In this document: one piece after another, positions 26,573-34,797 of the stretch
Numbering within the stretch: the first letter of the stretch is position 1
Layout of the letters: each line of letters opens with the position of its first letter
Assembly: GCA_009268125.1 (NCBI GenBank)
Contig: WBOU01000008.1
Location: 29,533 to 93,532, forward strand
Length of the DNA stretch: 64,000 nt
Origin: Chloroflexia bacterium SDU3-3
GTDB taxonomy: Bacteria > Chloroflexota > Chloroflexia > Chloroflexales > Roseiflexaceae
Direction: 5' to 3'
Notes under the pieces: generated by a model
The model's input: only the letters and a program-made list of their open reading frames with translations
Told to the model about the DNA's origin: nothing
Database searches by the model: none
Program-made: the position numbers and the translations under genes

Positions 26573-27781
26573 ATGGAGATCGCAACAACTGCGCCCATCG
26601 CCCGCGCCAAGGAAGGCCACCTGCCCACGCTGATCGCCTCGTTTCTGCACTTCGACCTGTGCTTCATGCTCTGGGTGCTGCTCGGCGCGCTCGGGGTGTT
26701 TATCTCGCAGGATCTTGGCCTCAGCCCCGCGCAGAAGGGCCTGATGGTTGCCATCCCCACGCTCAGCGGCTCGCTGCTGCGCATCCCGCTGGGCCTGCTG
26801 AGCGACACCTACGGCGGCAAGCGCGTGGGCATCATCATGCTGCTGGTGCTGTTTGTGCCGCTGGGGGCGGGCTGGATGTTTGGCACCTCGCTGCCGCAGC
26901 TGCTGGCCATCGGCCTGCTGCTGGGCACGGCGGGCGCGTCGTTCTCGGTGGCGCTGCCGCTGGCCAGCCGCTGGTACCCGGCGGGCCGCCAGGGCCTGGT
27001 GATGGGCATCGCCGCCGCAGGCAACAGCGGCACGGTGCTGGCCAACCTGTTCGCCCCGCGCATCGCGCCCTACACCGGCTGGCACGGCGTGCTGGGCCTG
27101 GCCATGATCCCGCTGGCCCTAGTGCTGGTGGCCTTCGCCCTGATGGCCAAGGACAAGCCCGACGGCGGGCGCGGCCTGCCGCTGCGCACCTACCTGGAGT
27201 CGCTGCGCTCCAGCGACATGTGGTGGTTCTGCCTGCTCTACAGCGTGACGTTTGGCGGCTACGTGGGCCTGGGCACCTTCCTGCCCACCTTCTTCCACGA
27301 TCAGTACGGCGTCGATGCGGTGCAGGCCGGCCTCTACACCGCGCTGATCTCGTTTGTGGGCAGCGGCCTGCGCCCGGTGGGCGGCTACGTGGCCGACCGC
27401 GTGGGCGGCGTGCGGCTGCTCACCGTGCTGCTGGTGGGCATCGCGGCGGCCTACTTGGCCGCATCCAGCCTGCCGCCGCTGGCGCTGATGGTGGGCCTGC
27501 TGGTGGTGGGCGTCGGCTGCCTGGGCATGGGCAACGGCTCGGTGTTCCAGCTGGTGCCGCAGCGCTTCCAGGCCCAGATCGGCGTGGCCACCGGCGTGGT
27601 CGGCGCGGTCGGCGGTGTGGGCGGGTTCATGCTGCCCAACCTGCTGGGCATCGCCAAGCAGCAGGGCGGCTCGTTTGGCCCAGCCTTCGTGGTGCTGGCG
27701 GTGATCGCCGTGGCGGCGCTGGTGCTGCTGCGCGTGCTGGTGGCGCGCAGCGCAGGCTGGCGCAGCGCCTGGCAGGGTTAA
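26573..27781 (+). CDS. narK: Nitrate/nitrite transporter of the major facilitator superfamily (NarK/NasA type)
   Basis: A 402-residue transporter with 12 predicted membrane segments. The nitrate-porter signatures are visible: FHFDLCFM-like first helix (SFLHFDLCFMLWVLLG), GLMVAIPTLSGSLLRIPLGLLSD, and the nitrate-signature glycines of AAAGNSGTVLANLFAPR. The start MEIATTAP has GGAGGAAA upstream; the frame is open 57 codons further but that part overlaps the leader hairpins. It imports nitrate for NasA and probably exports excess nitrite; direction cannot be read from sequence. Confidence 0.9.
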   Translation: MEIATTAPIARAKEGHLPTLIASFLHFDLCFMLWVLLGALGVFISQDLGLSPAQKGLMVAIPTLSGSLLRIPLGLLSDTYGGKRVGIIMLLVLFVPLGAGWMFGTSLPQLLAIGLLLGTAGASFSVALPLASRWYPAGRQGLVMGIAAAGNSGTVLANLFAPRIAPYTGWHGVLGLAMIPLALVLVAFALMAKDKPDGGRGLPLRTYLESLRSSDMWWFCLLYSVTFGGYVGLGTFLPTFFHDQYGVDAVQAGLYTALISFVGSGLRPVGGYVADRVGGVRLLTVLLVGIAAAYLAASSLPPLALMVGLLVVGVGCLGMGNGSVFQLVPQRFQAQIGVATGVVGAVGGVGGFMLPNLLGIAKQQGGSFGPAFVVLAVIAVAALVLLRVLVARSAGWRSAWQG

Positions 27782-27783
27782 TT

Positions 27784-27841
27784 CATCACCAAGAACGCAA
27801 GAGAACGAATACCACGAAGGCGCGAAGACGCGAAGGGAAAC
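27784..27841 (+). repeat. Dispersed 'CACGAAGG' repeat, copy 1
   Basis: Immediately after narK lies a run of about 8-bp periodic words (CCACGAAGG, CGCGAAGA, CGCGAAGG) preceded by AGAGAACGAATA. The same arrangement recurs inverted at 58097-58137 and in part at 57641-57668. The rest of 27842-28047 contains no gene or other feature I can support. Confidence 0.7.
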
Positions 27842-28047
27842 GAGGGAATCTTCCCATCCCATTTGGGCAAGGTATCTGGAAGTAACAAACTACACCATCT
27901 CGGGTGCCAGGCCATGCGCAGCACCCGAGATCGGAATCTTATCCACCTGACCCATGCGGCAAAGGTGCCGCTAAGGTTTTGATGGCCATATGCACAAACA
28001 CCAGTTGCCAGTTTTCAGCAGAGGAACGCTCAAAATTGGAGGTTCCA

Positions 28048-28120
28048 AGGGGGCGTAGCCCCCTGGCGGGGTTCCGAGGGGCTGGCCCCTCGGCGCCGCC
28101 CGCGCAGGGCATCCACTCAC
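28048..28120. repeat. Three-hairpin intergenic repeat, copy 1
   Basis: Three successive hairpins: GGGGGC/GCCCCC (28049-28063), CCGAGGGG/CCCCTCGG with a CTGG loop (28074-28093), and GCCC/GGGC near 28098-28110, ending AGGGCATCC. A second diverged copy lies 140 bp downstream. The structure resembles REP-type elements; no protein is encoded. Confidence 0.75.
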
Positions 28121-28187
28121 CAAACACATACCACTGCCATCGCTCATTAAAAAAAGCCCAGCGCAAATGGGAAAAGTGATATCTAAT

Positions 28188-28260
28188 AGGGGGTGATGCC
28201 CCCTGGCGAGGGTTCCCGGGGCTGGACCCCGGACGCCGCCCTCGTAGGGCATCCGCCCAC
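28188..28260. repeat. Three-hairpin intergenic repeat, copy 2
   Basis: The same order of hairpins as at 28048-28120: GGGGG/CCCCC (28189-28203), a stem with GGGG/CCCC around CTGGA (28216-28232), and GCCC/GGGC with loop TCGTA, ending AGGGCATCC. Base changes relative to copy 1 in the middle stem keep pairing. No gene lies between 27782 and 28444. Confidence 0.75.
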
Positions 28261-28381
28261 TATTCAAGAGGAACCATCATTATCGAAGCCGCAATCGGTC
28301 GGGTCGGCCTGAGATGAACGCATCCAGTCTAGGATTCAAAGGTCAGCACAAACGAGCAAAAACAGCGCATAAAGACAGCCC

Positions 28382-28441
28382 GCGCACAAAACGCCGCACG
28401 CGCCAGAACCAAGGCTCTGGCGCGTGCGGCGTTTTGTGCGC
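28382..28441 (-). terminator. 26-bp perfect-stem terminator after mutL
   Basis: A perfect 26-bp inverted repeat (28382-28407 with 28416-28441) with an eight-base loop, beginning three bases past the mutL stop codon. In the mutL direction the GC-rich stem core runs into TTTTGTGCGC, and AAAA precedes it, so it can work in both directions. Confidence 0.9.
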
Positions 28442-28444
28442 TGC

Positions 28445-30349
28445 CTACTTGATCCGGCCAAACTGCCGCTCAAGCTGCGGGATGCTCATCAGGATCATGG
28501 TCGGCCTGCCGTGCGGGCAGGTGCGCGGGGCCTCGCACTGCTCCAGCTGTACGATCAGCTCGCGCATCTCGGCCAGCGAGAGCGACTGGCCAGCCCGGAT
28601 GGACGTGTGGCAGGCCAGCGTGGTCAGGATAGCCTCGCGCCAGTCGGCGGGCGTGCTGCCGCCCCGGCCCATCAGGTTATCGGCGATCTCGGCCAGGGCG
28701 CTGGGCAGGTCGCTCACAGTGATGCCAGCGGGCACGGCGCGCACCTGAAGGGCCGTGCCAAAATCCTCGACCGCGAAGCCCCAGGTGGCCAGCTCGTCGC
28801 GGTTTTCCAGCAGCACCTGCTGGGCCTGCGGGGGCAGCTCCACCACCTGCGGCATCAGCAGGCCCTGCTGCTCGATGTCGCTCTGGCCGCGCTGCCGCAT
28901 CAGCCGCTCGTACGAGACCCGCTCGTGGGCGGCGTGCTGGTCGATCATATACATGCCCTCGGGCGATTCGGCGATGATGTAGGTGAGGCCGACCTGGCCG
29001 ATGATCCGCAGCTCGGGCAGCCTGGGCGCGGCGGGCGGGCGCGGCGGCGGCGCGTAGCCGGGCGCGGGCGTATCCTCCACATCCAGCGCCAGGAAGCTCT
29101 CGGCGCGCAGCTGCGGCGCGTCCCCATCGGCTGGGGCGCGGGCGATAGCCGGGGTGGGCCGGAAGCCGCTGGCCTCGCGCTCGAAGGGCGCAGGCTCGCC
29201 GAACAGCTCGATCTCGCGCTCGGGCAGCGGCTCGGGCTGCCGCGCTGGCTCGCCGCCCTCGGCGGGGCTGAAGCGGCGCAGCTCGAAGCGGCGCTGCGCC
29301 ACCTCGGGCTGGGGCGGCTCGCCCGCATCGGCCCAGGGCCGCACCTCGCCCCCGCCGATCAGCGCGTCGCGGATGGACCGCCCCAGCACGCTCATCACGC
29401 GCGGCGAGTCGCGGAACTTCACCTCGCTCTTGGTGGGGTGGATGTTCACATCCACCGCGCCGGGGTGCACCTGGATGTCCAGAACCGCGATCGGGTGGCG
29501 GCCCTTCATCAGCATGGTGTGGTAGGCCTCCTCGATCACGAAGGCGATCTGGCCGCGCGGCTGGATGGCGCGACGGTTCACAAACACGTGCAGGTAGCCG
29601 CGCGAGCCGCGTGTGATGCCAGGCGGCGAGACCATCCCGCGCACCTGGACGCGGTCGAAGCCCTCGCCGTGCTCGCTTTCCACCGGCAGCAGCTGCCGCG
29701 CCACATCCAGCCCGTACATGTCTACCAGGCTCTCGCGCAGGTCGCCCGTGCCGTTGGTGCGCAGCGCCAGCCGCCCCTCGATCAGCATGGTGAAGCGCAC
29801 CTCGGGGTAGGCCAGCGCGTACTGTGTCACTATCGCCGATATGGCCGAGGCCTCGGTGGCCTCGGAGCGCAGGAACTCGCGGCGCACCGGCACGTTGTAG
29901 AACAGGTTGCGGATGATAAAGGTGGTGCCGCGCGAGCAGCCGCGCGGCGTGCGGGCCTGCAGCTCGCCGCCGGCGATCCGCAGCTCGGTGCCCAGCTCCT
30001 CATCCTGGGTACGCGTGATGCAGGTGAGCTGCGAGACCGAGGCGATCGACGGCAGCGCCTCGCCGCGAAAGCCCAACGTGGCGATCGACCACAGATCGTC
30101 GGCCACGCGCAGCTTGGATGTGGCGTGGCGCTCGAAGGCGATCTCGATCTCGCCGGATGGGATGCCGCAGCCGTCGTCGCTGATCTTCAGCTCGCGCACG
30201 CCGCCGCCGCGCACTTCGATATCGACCCGCCGCGCCCCGGCGTCGATCGCATTCTCGATCAGCTCTTTGACAATCGACGCAGGCCGCTCAACCACCTCGC
30301 CTGCGGCGATCTGGGCCGCGACCGTCGGCTCTAGAATCTGAATCGGCAT
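28445..30349 (-). CDS. mutL: DNA mismatch repair protein MutL (endonuclease-type)
   Basis: A 634-residue MutL. The N-terminal GHKL ATPase shows IAAGEVVERPASIVKELIENAIDAGA, DDGCGI, and TLGFRGEAL. A Pro/Glu-rich linker spans about 335-430. The C-terminal domain carries the metal-binding endonuclease motif DQHAAHERVSYE near residue 466, ACHTSIRAG near 580 and CPHGRP near 610, so it should nick DNA like Gram-positive and eukaryotic MutL and unlike E. coli MutL. No mutS is nearby. It has its own strong terminator; a DUF983 gene starts upstream on the same strand. Confidence 0.95.
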   Translation of the reverse strand: MPIQILEPTVAAQIAAGEVVERPASIVKELIENAIDAGARRVDIEVRGGGVRELKISDDGCGIPSGEIEIAFERHATSKLRVADDLWSIATLGFRGEALPSIASVSQLTCITRTQDEELGTELRIAGGELQARTPRGCSRGTTFIIRNLFYNVPVRREFLRSEATEASAISAIVTQYALAYPEVRFTMLIEGRLALRTNGTGDLRESLVDMYGLDVARQLLPVESEHGEGFDRVQVRGMVSPPGITRGSRGYLHVFVNRRAIQPRGQIAFVIEEAYHTMLMKGRHPIAVLDIQVHPGAVDVNIHPTKSEVKFRDSPRVMSVLGRSIRDALIGGGEVRPWADAGEPPQPEVAQRRFELRRFSPAEGGEPARQPEPLPEREIELFGEPAPFEREASGFRPTPAIARAPADGDAPQLRAESFLALDVEDTPAPGYAPPPRPPAAPRLPELRIIGQVGLTYIIAESPEGMYMIDQHAAHERVSYERLMRQRGQSDIEQQGLLMPQVVELPPQAQQVLLENRDELATWGFAVEDFGTALQVRAVPAGITVSDLPSALAEIADNLMGRGGSTPADWREAILTTLACHTSIRAGQSLSLAEMRELIVQLEQCEAPRTCPHGRPTMILMSIPQLERQFGRIK

Positions 30350-30370
30350 AGTAGCCCCTCTCTCCGCGCG

Positions 30371-30739
30371 CTAGTCGCCCTCGGTGTGGTCGCCCATCAG
30401 GTAGAGCAGCCCGATCCACAGCGCCCGCGATGGCCGGTAGAACAGGATCGGAAAGATGAAGGTGACCGCGCCCATCACCGCGAAGAACAGCGGCAGTGGG
30501 ATGTTCTGGTTGAAGCCGCCGATGGCGGCGGCGCTGAGCACCAGCAGCAGCGTGACCACAATGTTGATGCCCATACCCCCCGTCACCTCGCCCGAGGCCG
30601 ACTCGAAGGGCAGCCCGCAGACCGGGCAGGCGTGGTGGGCGGCGAACATACGGGCGAAGATCGGCCCCTGGTGGCACTGCGGGCAGCGGCAGAGCAGCCC
30701 GTCAAGCAGCAGCGCTGGTAGTGTTGTCATGAAATGCAT
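30371..30739 (-). CDS. DUF983 family membrane protein
   Basis: A 122-residue protein. The N-terminal part has two CxxC pairs (CRCPQCHQG and CPVCGLPF) that probably bind one zinc ion; two membrane segments follow (about 55-75 and 83-103). This is the DUF983 layout. The biochemical role is unknown. It precedes mutL by 21 bp on the same strand, so co-transcription is likely, without any known functional tie. Confidence 0.85.
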   Translation of the reverse strand: MHFMTTLPALLLDGLLCRCPQCHQGPIFARMFAAHHACPVCGLPFESASGEVTGGMGINIVVTLLLVLSAAAIGGFNQNIPLPLFFAVMGAVTFIFPILFYRPSRALWIGLLYLMGDHTEGD

Positions 30740-30778
30740 TCGCCCATGATACCAAATCTTTTGTGCTGCTGCCGATCC

Positions 30779-30849
30779 TTGACATTCCTACCTAGGGATT
30801 TATAATAGATATCATTTACTTTTAGGGAATAAGATATCTAAAAGATATC
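30779..30849 (+). promoter_or_regulatory. Promoter and GATATC operator region of the HxlR gene
   Basis: A consensus sigma-70-type promoter: TTGACA (30779-30784) and TATAAT (30801-30806), 16 bases apart. The spacer holds TACCTAG (30789-30795), and GATATC occurs three times downstream (30808, 30833 and 30844), the last two as a closely spaced pair. The position is suited to autoregulation by the HxlR protein. Confidence 0.8.
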
Positions 30850-30860
30850 GAGGGGCTGCT

Positions 30861-31250
30861 ATGGAGGCGATGGCGATCTTTCCTGCGAATGCCTACAGCG
30901 AGAACTGCCCGACGCGTCTGATGCTTGATCGGATCGCCGACAAGTGGACGGTGCTGATATTGGGGCGGCTGGCTGGGGGCAAGCAGCGCTTTGGGATGCT
31001 GCGCCGCGATGTCGAGGGCATCTCGCCCAAGGTGCTGACCCAAAAGCTGCGCGACCTGGAGCGCGACGGCCTGATCACGCGGCGGGTCTTCGCCACGGTG
31101 CCGCTGCGGGTCGAGTACGCGCTCACCCCGCTGGGCGGCACGCTGGTCGATCTGGTCGATGCCATCCGCATCTGGTCGGAGACAAACATCGGGTCGGTGC
31201 TGGAGGCCCAGCAGCGCTTCGACGCGCGCCCGGTGGAGGAAGAGGTGTAG
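30861..31250 (+). CDS. HxlR-family winged-helix transcriptional regulator
   Basis: A 129-residue MarR-like single-domain regulator. The family core CPTRLMLDRIADKWTVLILGRL is followed by RFGMLRRDVEGISPKVLTQKLRDLERDGL, the winged-helix recognition region. Cys16 just before the helix is the conserved cysteine used by redox- or quinone-sensing HxlR members such as QorR, HypR and YodB. It faces a QorB-like quinone reductase gene downstream, and the two promoters share a motif. A quinone/electrophile sensor is therefore likely but inferred. Confidence 0.9.
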   Translation: MEAMAIFPANAYSENCPTRLMLDRIADKWTVLILGRLAGGKQRFGMLRRDVEGISPKVLTQKLRDLERDGLITRRVFATVPLRVEYALTPLGGTLVDLVDAIRIWSETNIGSVLEAQQRFDARPVEEEV

Positions 31251-31273
31251 GGCGTGGGGAGGGCAAGAAGAGA

Positions 31274-31305
31274 GGGCGGTGCCATAGCGGCACCGCCCTT
31301 TGTGT
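31274..31305. terminator. Shared terminator between the HxlR and qorB genes
   Basis: A 10-bp stem (GGGCGGTGCC with GGCACCGCCC) and five-base loop followed by TTTGTGTT on the plus strand. It sits between two converging genes and may stop both. Confidence 0.75.
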
Positions 31306-31310
31306 TGGGG

Positions 31311-32159
31311 CTACTTGAGCAGTGTGGCCACGGCCTCGGCCAGCGGAGTGGTCGGGCGGCCGATCAGCGCGGAGAGCTGGTGCCCGTCGTCGAACAGCGC
31401 GCCGTTGGCGGTGTCCACATCCCACTGGGCGATCATCTGGGCCACCGGCTCGGGCAGGCCGAAGCTGGCCAGCGTGGCGGCGTACTCGGCCACCGGCAGA
31501 TCCTTGTAGACTACCGGCTTGCCGGTCTGGCGGGCGATCTCGCTGGCTAGCTCGGCCTGGGTGAACGCATGGTCGCCCGCAAGCTCGTAGACCTTGCCCT
31601 CGTGGCCAGCGCTGGCCAGCACCGCCGCCGCTGCCTCGGCGTAGTCGGCGCGTGCGGCGGCGGCGATCTTGCCCTCGCCTGTGCTGCCCAGCACCGCGCC
31701 GGTGGCCGGGGCGCTCTGGATGCTGCTCGCGTAGTTCTCGATGTACCAGCCGTTGCGCAGGAGGGTGTAGGCGATGCCCGAGGCCTTGATGATCTCCTCG
31801 GTGGCCTTGTGCTCTACCGCCAGGCTCATGGGCGAGCTATCGGCGCGCAGCAGGCTGGTGTAGACGATGTGCTTCACCCCGGCCTGCTTGGCGGCCTCCA
31901 CCACGTTGCGGTGCTGGTCGATGCGCTGGCCCACCTCGCTGCCCGAGATCAGCAGCAGCTTGTCGACCCCGGCCAGCGCGGCTCCGAGCGTGGCGGGCTG
32001 GCTGTAGTCGGCCTCGCGCGCGGCCACGCCCAGGTCGGCGGCCTTGGCGGGGGTGCGCACCAGCGCGACAATCTCGTTGGCGGGCACCTTGGCCTTCAGC
32101 GCGCTGATAACGAGGCGGCCCAGCTGGCCGGTGGCACCGGTGACGGCGATAGTGGACAT
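31311..32159 (-). CDS. qorB: NmrA-like NAD(P)H:quinone oxidoreductase (QorB/YtfG type)
   Basis: A 282-residue atypical short-chain dehydrogenase. The nucleotide-binding motif is AVTGATGQLGRLV; later landmarks are GVDKLLLISG, HIVYTSLLRAD, and LRNGWYIENY, which are characteristic of QorB and NmrA-like proteins. It should reduce quinones with NADPH. The start MSTIAVTG has AGGAG eight bases upstream. In E. coli ytfG (qorB) is paired with an HxlR gene, ytfH; here the pair is convergent. Confidence 0.88.
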   Translation of the reverse strand: MSTIAVTGATGQLGRLVISALKAKVPANEIVALVRTPAKAADLGVAAREADYSQPATLGAALAGVDKLLLISGSEVGQRIDQHRNVVEAAKQAGVKHIVYTSLLRADSSPMSLAVEHKATEEIIKASGIAYTLLRNGWYIENYASSIQSAPATGAVLGSTGEGKIAAAARADYAEAAAAVLASAGHEGKVYELAGDHAFTQAELASEIARQTGKPVVYKDLPVAEYAATLASFGLPEPVAQMIAQWDVDTANGALFDDGHQLSALIGRPTTPLAEAVATLLK

Positions 32160-32210
32160 GATCGTACTCCTGTATGCTATGTCGGATTTATCTCGCAGAG
32201 ACTTGTACCT

Positions 32211-32238
32211 AGTATAGAATACAGATATATAAATGCAA
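32211..32238 (-). promoter_or_regulatory. qorB promoter with HxlR-type motif
   Basis: On the minus strand TTGCAT (32238-32233) and TATACT (32216-32211) are 16 bases apart. On the plus strand the same place reads TACCTAG (32206-32212) and AGATATA (32223-32229), which echoes TACCTAG...AGATATC in the HxlR promoter. Confidence 0.65.
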
Positions 32239-32319
32239 GTATGCACCTTTAAGTAATGTGGTTTCTGAAAGAAACTAAGTATGATAAATGTAAGCTCCGC
32301 AGTGGAGCTGTGGATATCG

Positions 32320-33390
32320 CTACGGTATCCGCGTCGGGGTGAGCGGGATGGGGGTTGGTGCGGGGAACATCAGCGCGGGCGTTGGCTGGGCAGTGGATGC
32401 GGGCGCGGTGGATGCGGGCGCGGTGGCGGCGGGCGCGGTGGCGGCGGGCGCGTGATCAATAGGTGCGCTGTTCATCGCCGCGAAAAAGACCGTAGCCGCC
32501 AGCACCAGCGCCAGCAGGCTAGCCAGCAGCCCGATCAGCGGCCTGAGGCTGCGCTGGCGGGCAGGTGGGGCAGGTGGGGCAGGCGGGGCATCGGGCGGCA
32601 GCACGATCCGGTCGGTGATCCGCTCGGTGATGCTGCCGATCGACCGGTCGACCAGCGCCTCATCGCCATCTAGCGCATCCACGCGGCCCAGCACCACCGT
32701 GATGTTATCGGTGCCGCCGCGACCATTGGCCACATCCACCAGCAGCGCGGGCGCATCCTCGAAGGTGTTGGCGGTGATGATCGCGTGCAGCTCGTCGTCG
32801 GTCAGCAGGCCGTGGAGGCCATCCGAGCAGAGCAGCACGACGTCGCCCACCTCCAGCGGCCACTCGAATAGATCGACGTTTACATCTTTCTGGTGGCCAA
32901 GCGCACGGGTGATGATATTGCGGTGGATGGAGACGCGGGCCTGCTCGGGGGTGAGGATGCCTGCGGCGATCTGATCGCTGACGAAGGAGTGGTCGCGGCT
33001 GATCTGATGGATGGCCTCGCCGCGGATGAGGTAGGCGCGGCTATCGCCCACATTGGCGATGTGCAGCGTGTTGTGGAAGAACAGCGCGGCCACGCCGGTG
33101 GTGCCCATGGTGCCGCGGCCCTGGCGGAAGACCTGGCTATTGGCGGCCTCGAAGGCCTGCCCGAGCGCCTGGGCGCGGTTGTCGCCCTCGCTCTGGTAGT
33201 AGGCTTCGAGGATAACATCGACGGCGACCCGGCTGGCCACCTCGCCTGCGGCGTGCCCGCCCATGCCGTCGCACACCACCAGCAGATCGCCGTAGCGGTC
33301 GCTCGCGTCGGTCTCGCCGATGCCGAAGGTGTCCTCATTGTGGTCGCGCGTCTTGCCGACGTCGGTGCGAGCGTTGCTTCGTAGCTTCAT
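32320..33390 (-). CDS. PP2C-type serine/threonine phosphatase, membrane-anchored
   Basis: A 356-residue protein. The PP2C metal-binding motifs are in order: RDHNEDTFG, VVCDGMGGHAAGE, MGTTGVAALF, VGDSRAYLI, LLCSDGLHG and GGTDNITVV. The catalytic domain (about 1-235) is cytoplasmic; one membrane helix lies near residues 283-307, and the tail outside is Pro/Ala/Thr-rich. The start MKLRSNAR was preferred because purine-rich AGGGG precedes it. It should reverse Hanks-type kinase phosphorylation; no kinase gene is nearby. A promoter and a DnaA-box-like cluster lie upstream. Confidence 0.93.
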   Translation of the reverse strand: MKLRSNARTDVGKTRDHNEDTFGIGETDASDRYGDLLVVCDGMGGHAAGEVASRVAVDVILEAYYQSEGDNRAQALGQAFEAANSQVFRQGRGTMGTTGVAALFFHNTLHIANVGDSRAYLIRGEAIHQISRDHSFVSDQIAAGILTPEQARVSIHRNIITRALGHQKDVNVDLFEWPLEVGDVVLLCSDGLHGLLTDDELHAIITANTFEDAPALLVDVANGRGGTDNITVVLGRVDALDGDEALVDRSIGSITERITDRIVLPPDAPPAPPAPPARQRSLRPLIGLLASLLALVLAATVFFAAMNSAPIDHAPAATAPAATAPASTAPASTAQPTPALMFPAPTPIPLTPTRIP

Positions 33391-33424
33391 CGAGCGCCCC
33401 TGGGCTGTCTTCAGGACGCCGCAA

Positions 33425-33453
33425 AGTATAGCACGGGCGATGGCTCTGTGCAA
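33425..33453 (-). promoter_or_regulatory. Promoter of the PP2C gene
   Basis: On the minus strand TTGCAC (33453-33448) and TATACT (33430-33425) are separated by 17 bases, 35 bp before the PP2C start codon. The DnaA-box-like cluster begins only four bases upstream of the -35 element. Confidence 0.75.
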
Positions 33454-33456
33454 AAG

Positions 33457-33532
33457 AAATCCACAGGATCGCGGCAGTTCTCCACAAGATCCGTCCCCAA
33501 TTTCCACGCGTTATCCACAGGATTGTGGATAA
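33457..33532. promoter_or_regulatory. Cluster of five DnaA-box-like sites
   Basis: Two perfect TTATCCACA boxes face each other (33511-33519 on plus, 33524-33532 on minus), within a 12-bp inverted repeat (33508-33519 with 33524-33535). Three weaker boxes precede them: AAATCCACA (33457), TTCTCCACA (33478) and ATTTCCACG (33500). Same-strand spacings are 21, 22 and 11 bases, close to whole helical turns. The cluster lies between rlmN and the PP2C promoter. Confidence 0.7.
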
Positions 33533-33552
33533 CGCTGGGGATGCTGGGCCGA

Positions 33553-34707
33553 CTATGATACGAGCGGGATCTCGCCCTGGCTGCTGGGCGCGGCGCTGCC
33601 CGCCAGCTGGCCGCAGGCCGCCGCGATCGCCACGCCGCGCTCCATGCGCACGGTGCAGGCCACGCCGCGATCCTGCAGCACGCGCTGGAAGGCGCGGATC
33701 TGCTCGCTGTGCGAGCGGCTGAGCGGCGCGCCCGGCACGGGGTTCCAGGGGATGAGGTTCACGTGGCAGAGCATGCCGCGCAGGCGGTCGGCCAGGCGCT
33801 CGGCCTGCTCGGGCGAGTCGTTTTTGCCCTGCAGCAGCACATACTCGAACGACACGCGGCGGTGGGTTTTGTCGATGTACTCGCTGGTGGCCTCCAGCAG
33901 CCGCGCGATCGGGAAGCGGCGGTTGACCGGCATCATCTCGCTGCGCAGCTCATCATCCGGCGCGTGCAGCGAGATGGCCAGGTTTATCGGCAGGGGCGCC
34001 TCGGCCAGGCGCAGGATGCCGGGCACCAGCCCCACGGTAGAGACGGTGAGGCTACGCGCGCCCATGTTCAGGCCCTGTGGGTCGTGCAGGCGCTCGACGG
34101 CCTTCCACCAGCGGTCGTAGTTGGCGAACGGTTCGCCCATGCCCATGAACACCAGGTTGCTCAGGCGGCGCGGCCCGCCGGGGGGCGCATCCTCGGCCTC
34201 CCAGCGCCCGCCGTCGTCGCCATCGGCGCTGGGCGCGGGTGCGGCCACGGCGCGGGCCTCGCGGGCGGCCCACAGCGCCTGCTCCACAATCTCGCCGGGG
34301 GTGATGTTGCGCAGCAGGCCCAGCCGCCCGGTGGCGCAGAACACGCAGCCCATGGCGCAGCCTGCCTGGGTCGAGACGCAGGCGGTGGCGCGGTCGGGGT
34401 AGACCATCAGCACGCTCTCCAGCACCGGGCCGTCGGGCAGGCGGAACAGCGCCTTGCGGGTCAGGCCGCCGTCGGCCTGCTGCATGCGCACCAGCTCTAG
34501 CGAGCCGAAGCGCAGCTCGGCGGCCAGTCGCTCGCGCAGCGCCAGGGGCAGGTCGGTCATCTCCTGCGGGTTCTGGAGGAGGTTGACGTAGAGCTGCCGC
34601 CAGATCTGCTTGGCGCGGAAGGCGGGCTGGCCCCAGCCGCGCAGTGTGGCCTCAAGCTCGGCCAGGCTCATGTCGTAGATATTTGGTCGTTCGGTTAGTG
34701 TTGTCAC
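33553..34707 (-). CDS. rlmN: 23S rRNA (adenine-2503-C2)/tRNA (adenine-37-C2) methyltransferase RlmN
   Basis: A 384-residue radical-SAM methyltransferase. The [4Fe-4S]-binding motif [11 protein letters not shown] is near residues 117-124, followed by [11 protein letters not shown], and the C-terminal methyl-carrying cysteine is expected in [11 protein letters not shown]. An Ala/Asp/Gly/Pro-rich insertion of about 20 residues sits before [12 protein letters not shown] and is longer than in E. coli RlmN. The start is a GTG only about nine bases from TATAAT (34721-34716), so the mRNA may be nearly leaderless; [12 protein letters not shown] after it matches the family N terminus, which argues against the later ATG. 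Confidence 0.94.
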   Translation of the reverse strand: MTTLTERPNIYDMSLAELEATLRGWGQPAFRAKQIWRQLYVNLLQNPQEMTDLPLALRERLAAELRFGSLELVRMQQADGGLTRKALFRLPDGPVLESVLMVYPDRATACVSTQAGCAMGCVFCATGRLGLLRNITPGEIVEQALWAAREARAVAAPAPSADGDDGGRWEAEDAPPGGPRRLSNLVFMGMGEPFANYDRWWKAVERLHDPQGLNMGARSLTVSTVGLVPGILRLAEAPLPINLAISLHAPDDELRSEMMPVNRRFPIARLLEATSEYIDKTHRRVSFEYVLLQGKNDSPEQAERLADRLRGMLCHVNLIPWNPVPGAPLSRSHSEQIRAFQRVLQDRGVACTVRMERGVAIAAACGQLAGSAAPSSQGEIPLVS

Positions 34708-34740
34708 GGCTCGCTATTATACCTTATTTTTGGTAGACAT

Positions 34741-34775
34741 AAAAGGGCGGGCTGATGAATCCATCGCGCCCGCCC
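34741..34775 (-). terminator. Terminator of the LCP gene
   Basis: GGGCGGGC (34745-34752) pairs with GCCCGCCC (34768-34775); on the minus strand the stem is followed by TTTT. It is located 22 bp past the LCP stop codon and just upstream of rlmN. Confidence 0.8.
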
Positions 34776-34797
34776 GAGGCATGCTGTCGCAATACTG

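Noticed and set aside
27939..28267. Two small minus-strand proteins resembling each other
   Set aside because: Their similarity comes from the duplicated three-hairpin element; frames are interrupted and lack start signals.
33457..33532. Chromosomal oriC
   Set aside because: No dnaA, dnaN, gyr or parAB genes and no AT-rich unwinding element next to the boxes; kept as a DnaA-binding cluster only.
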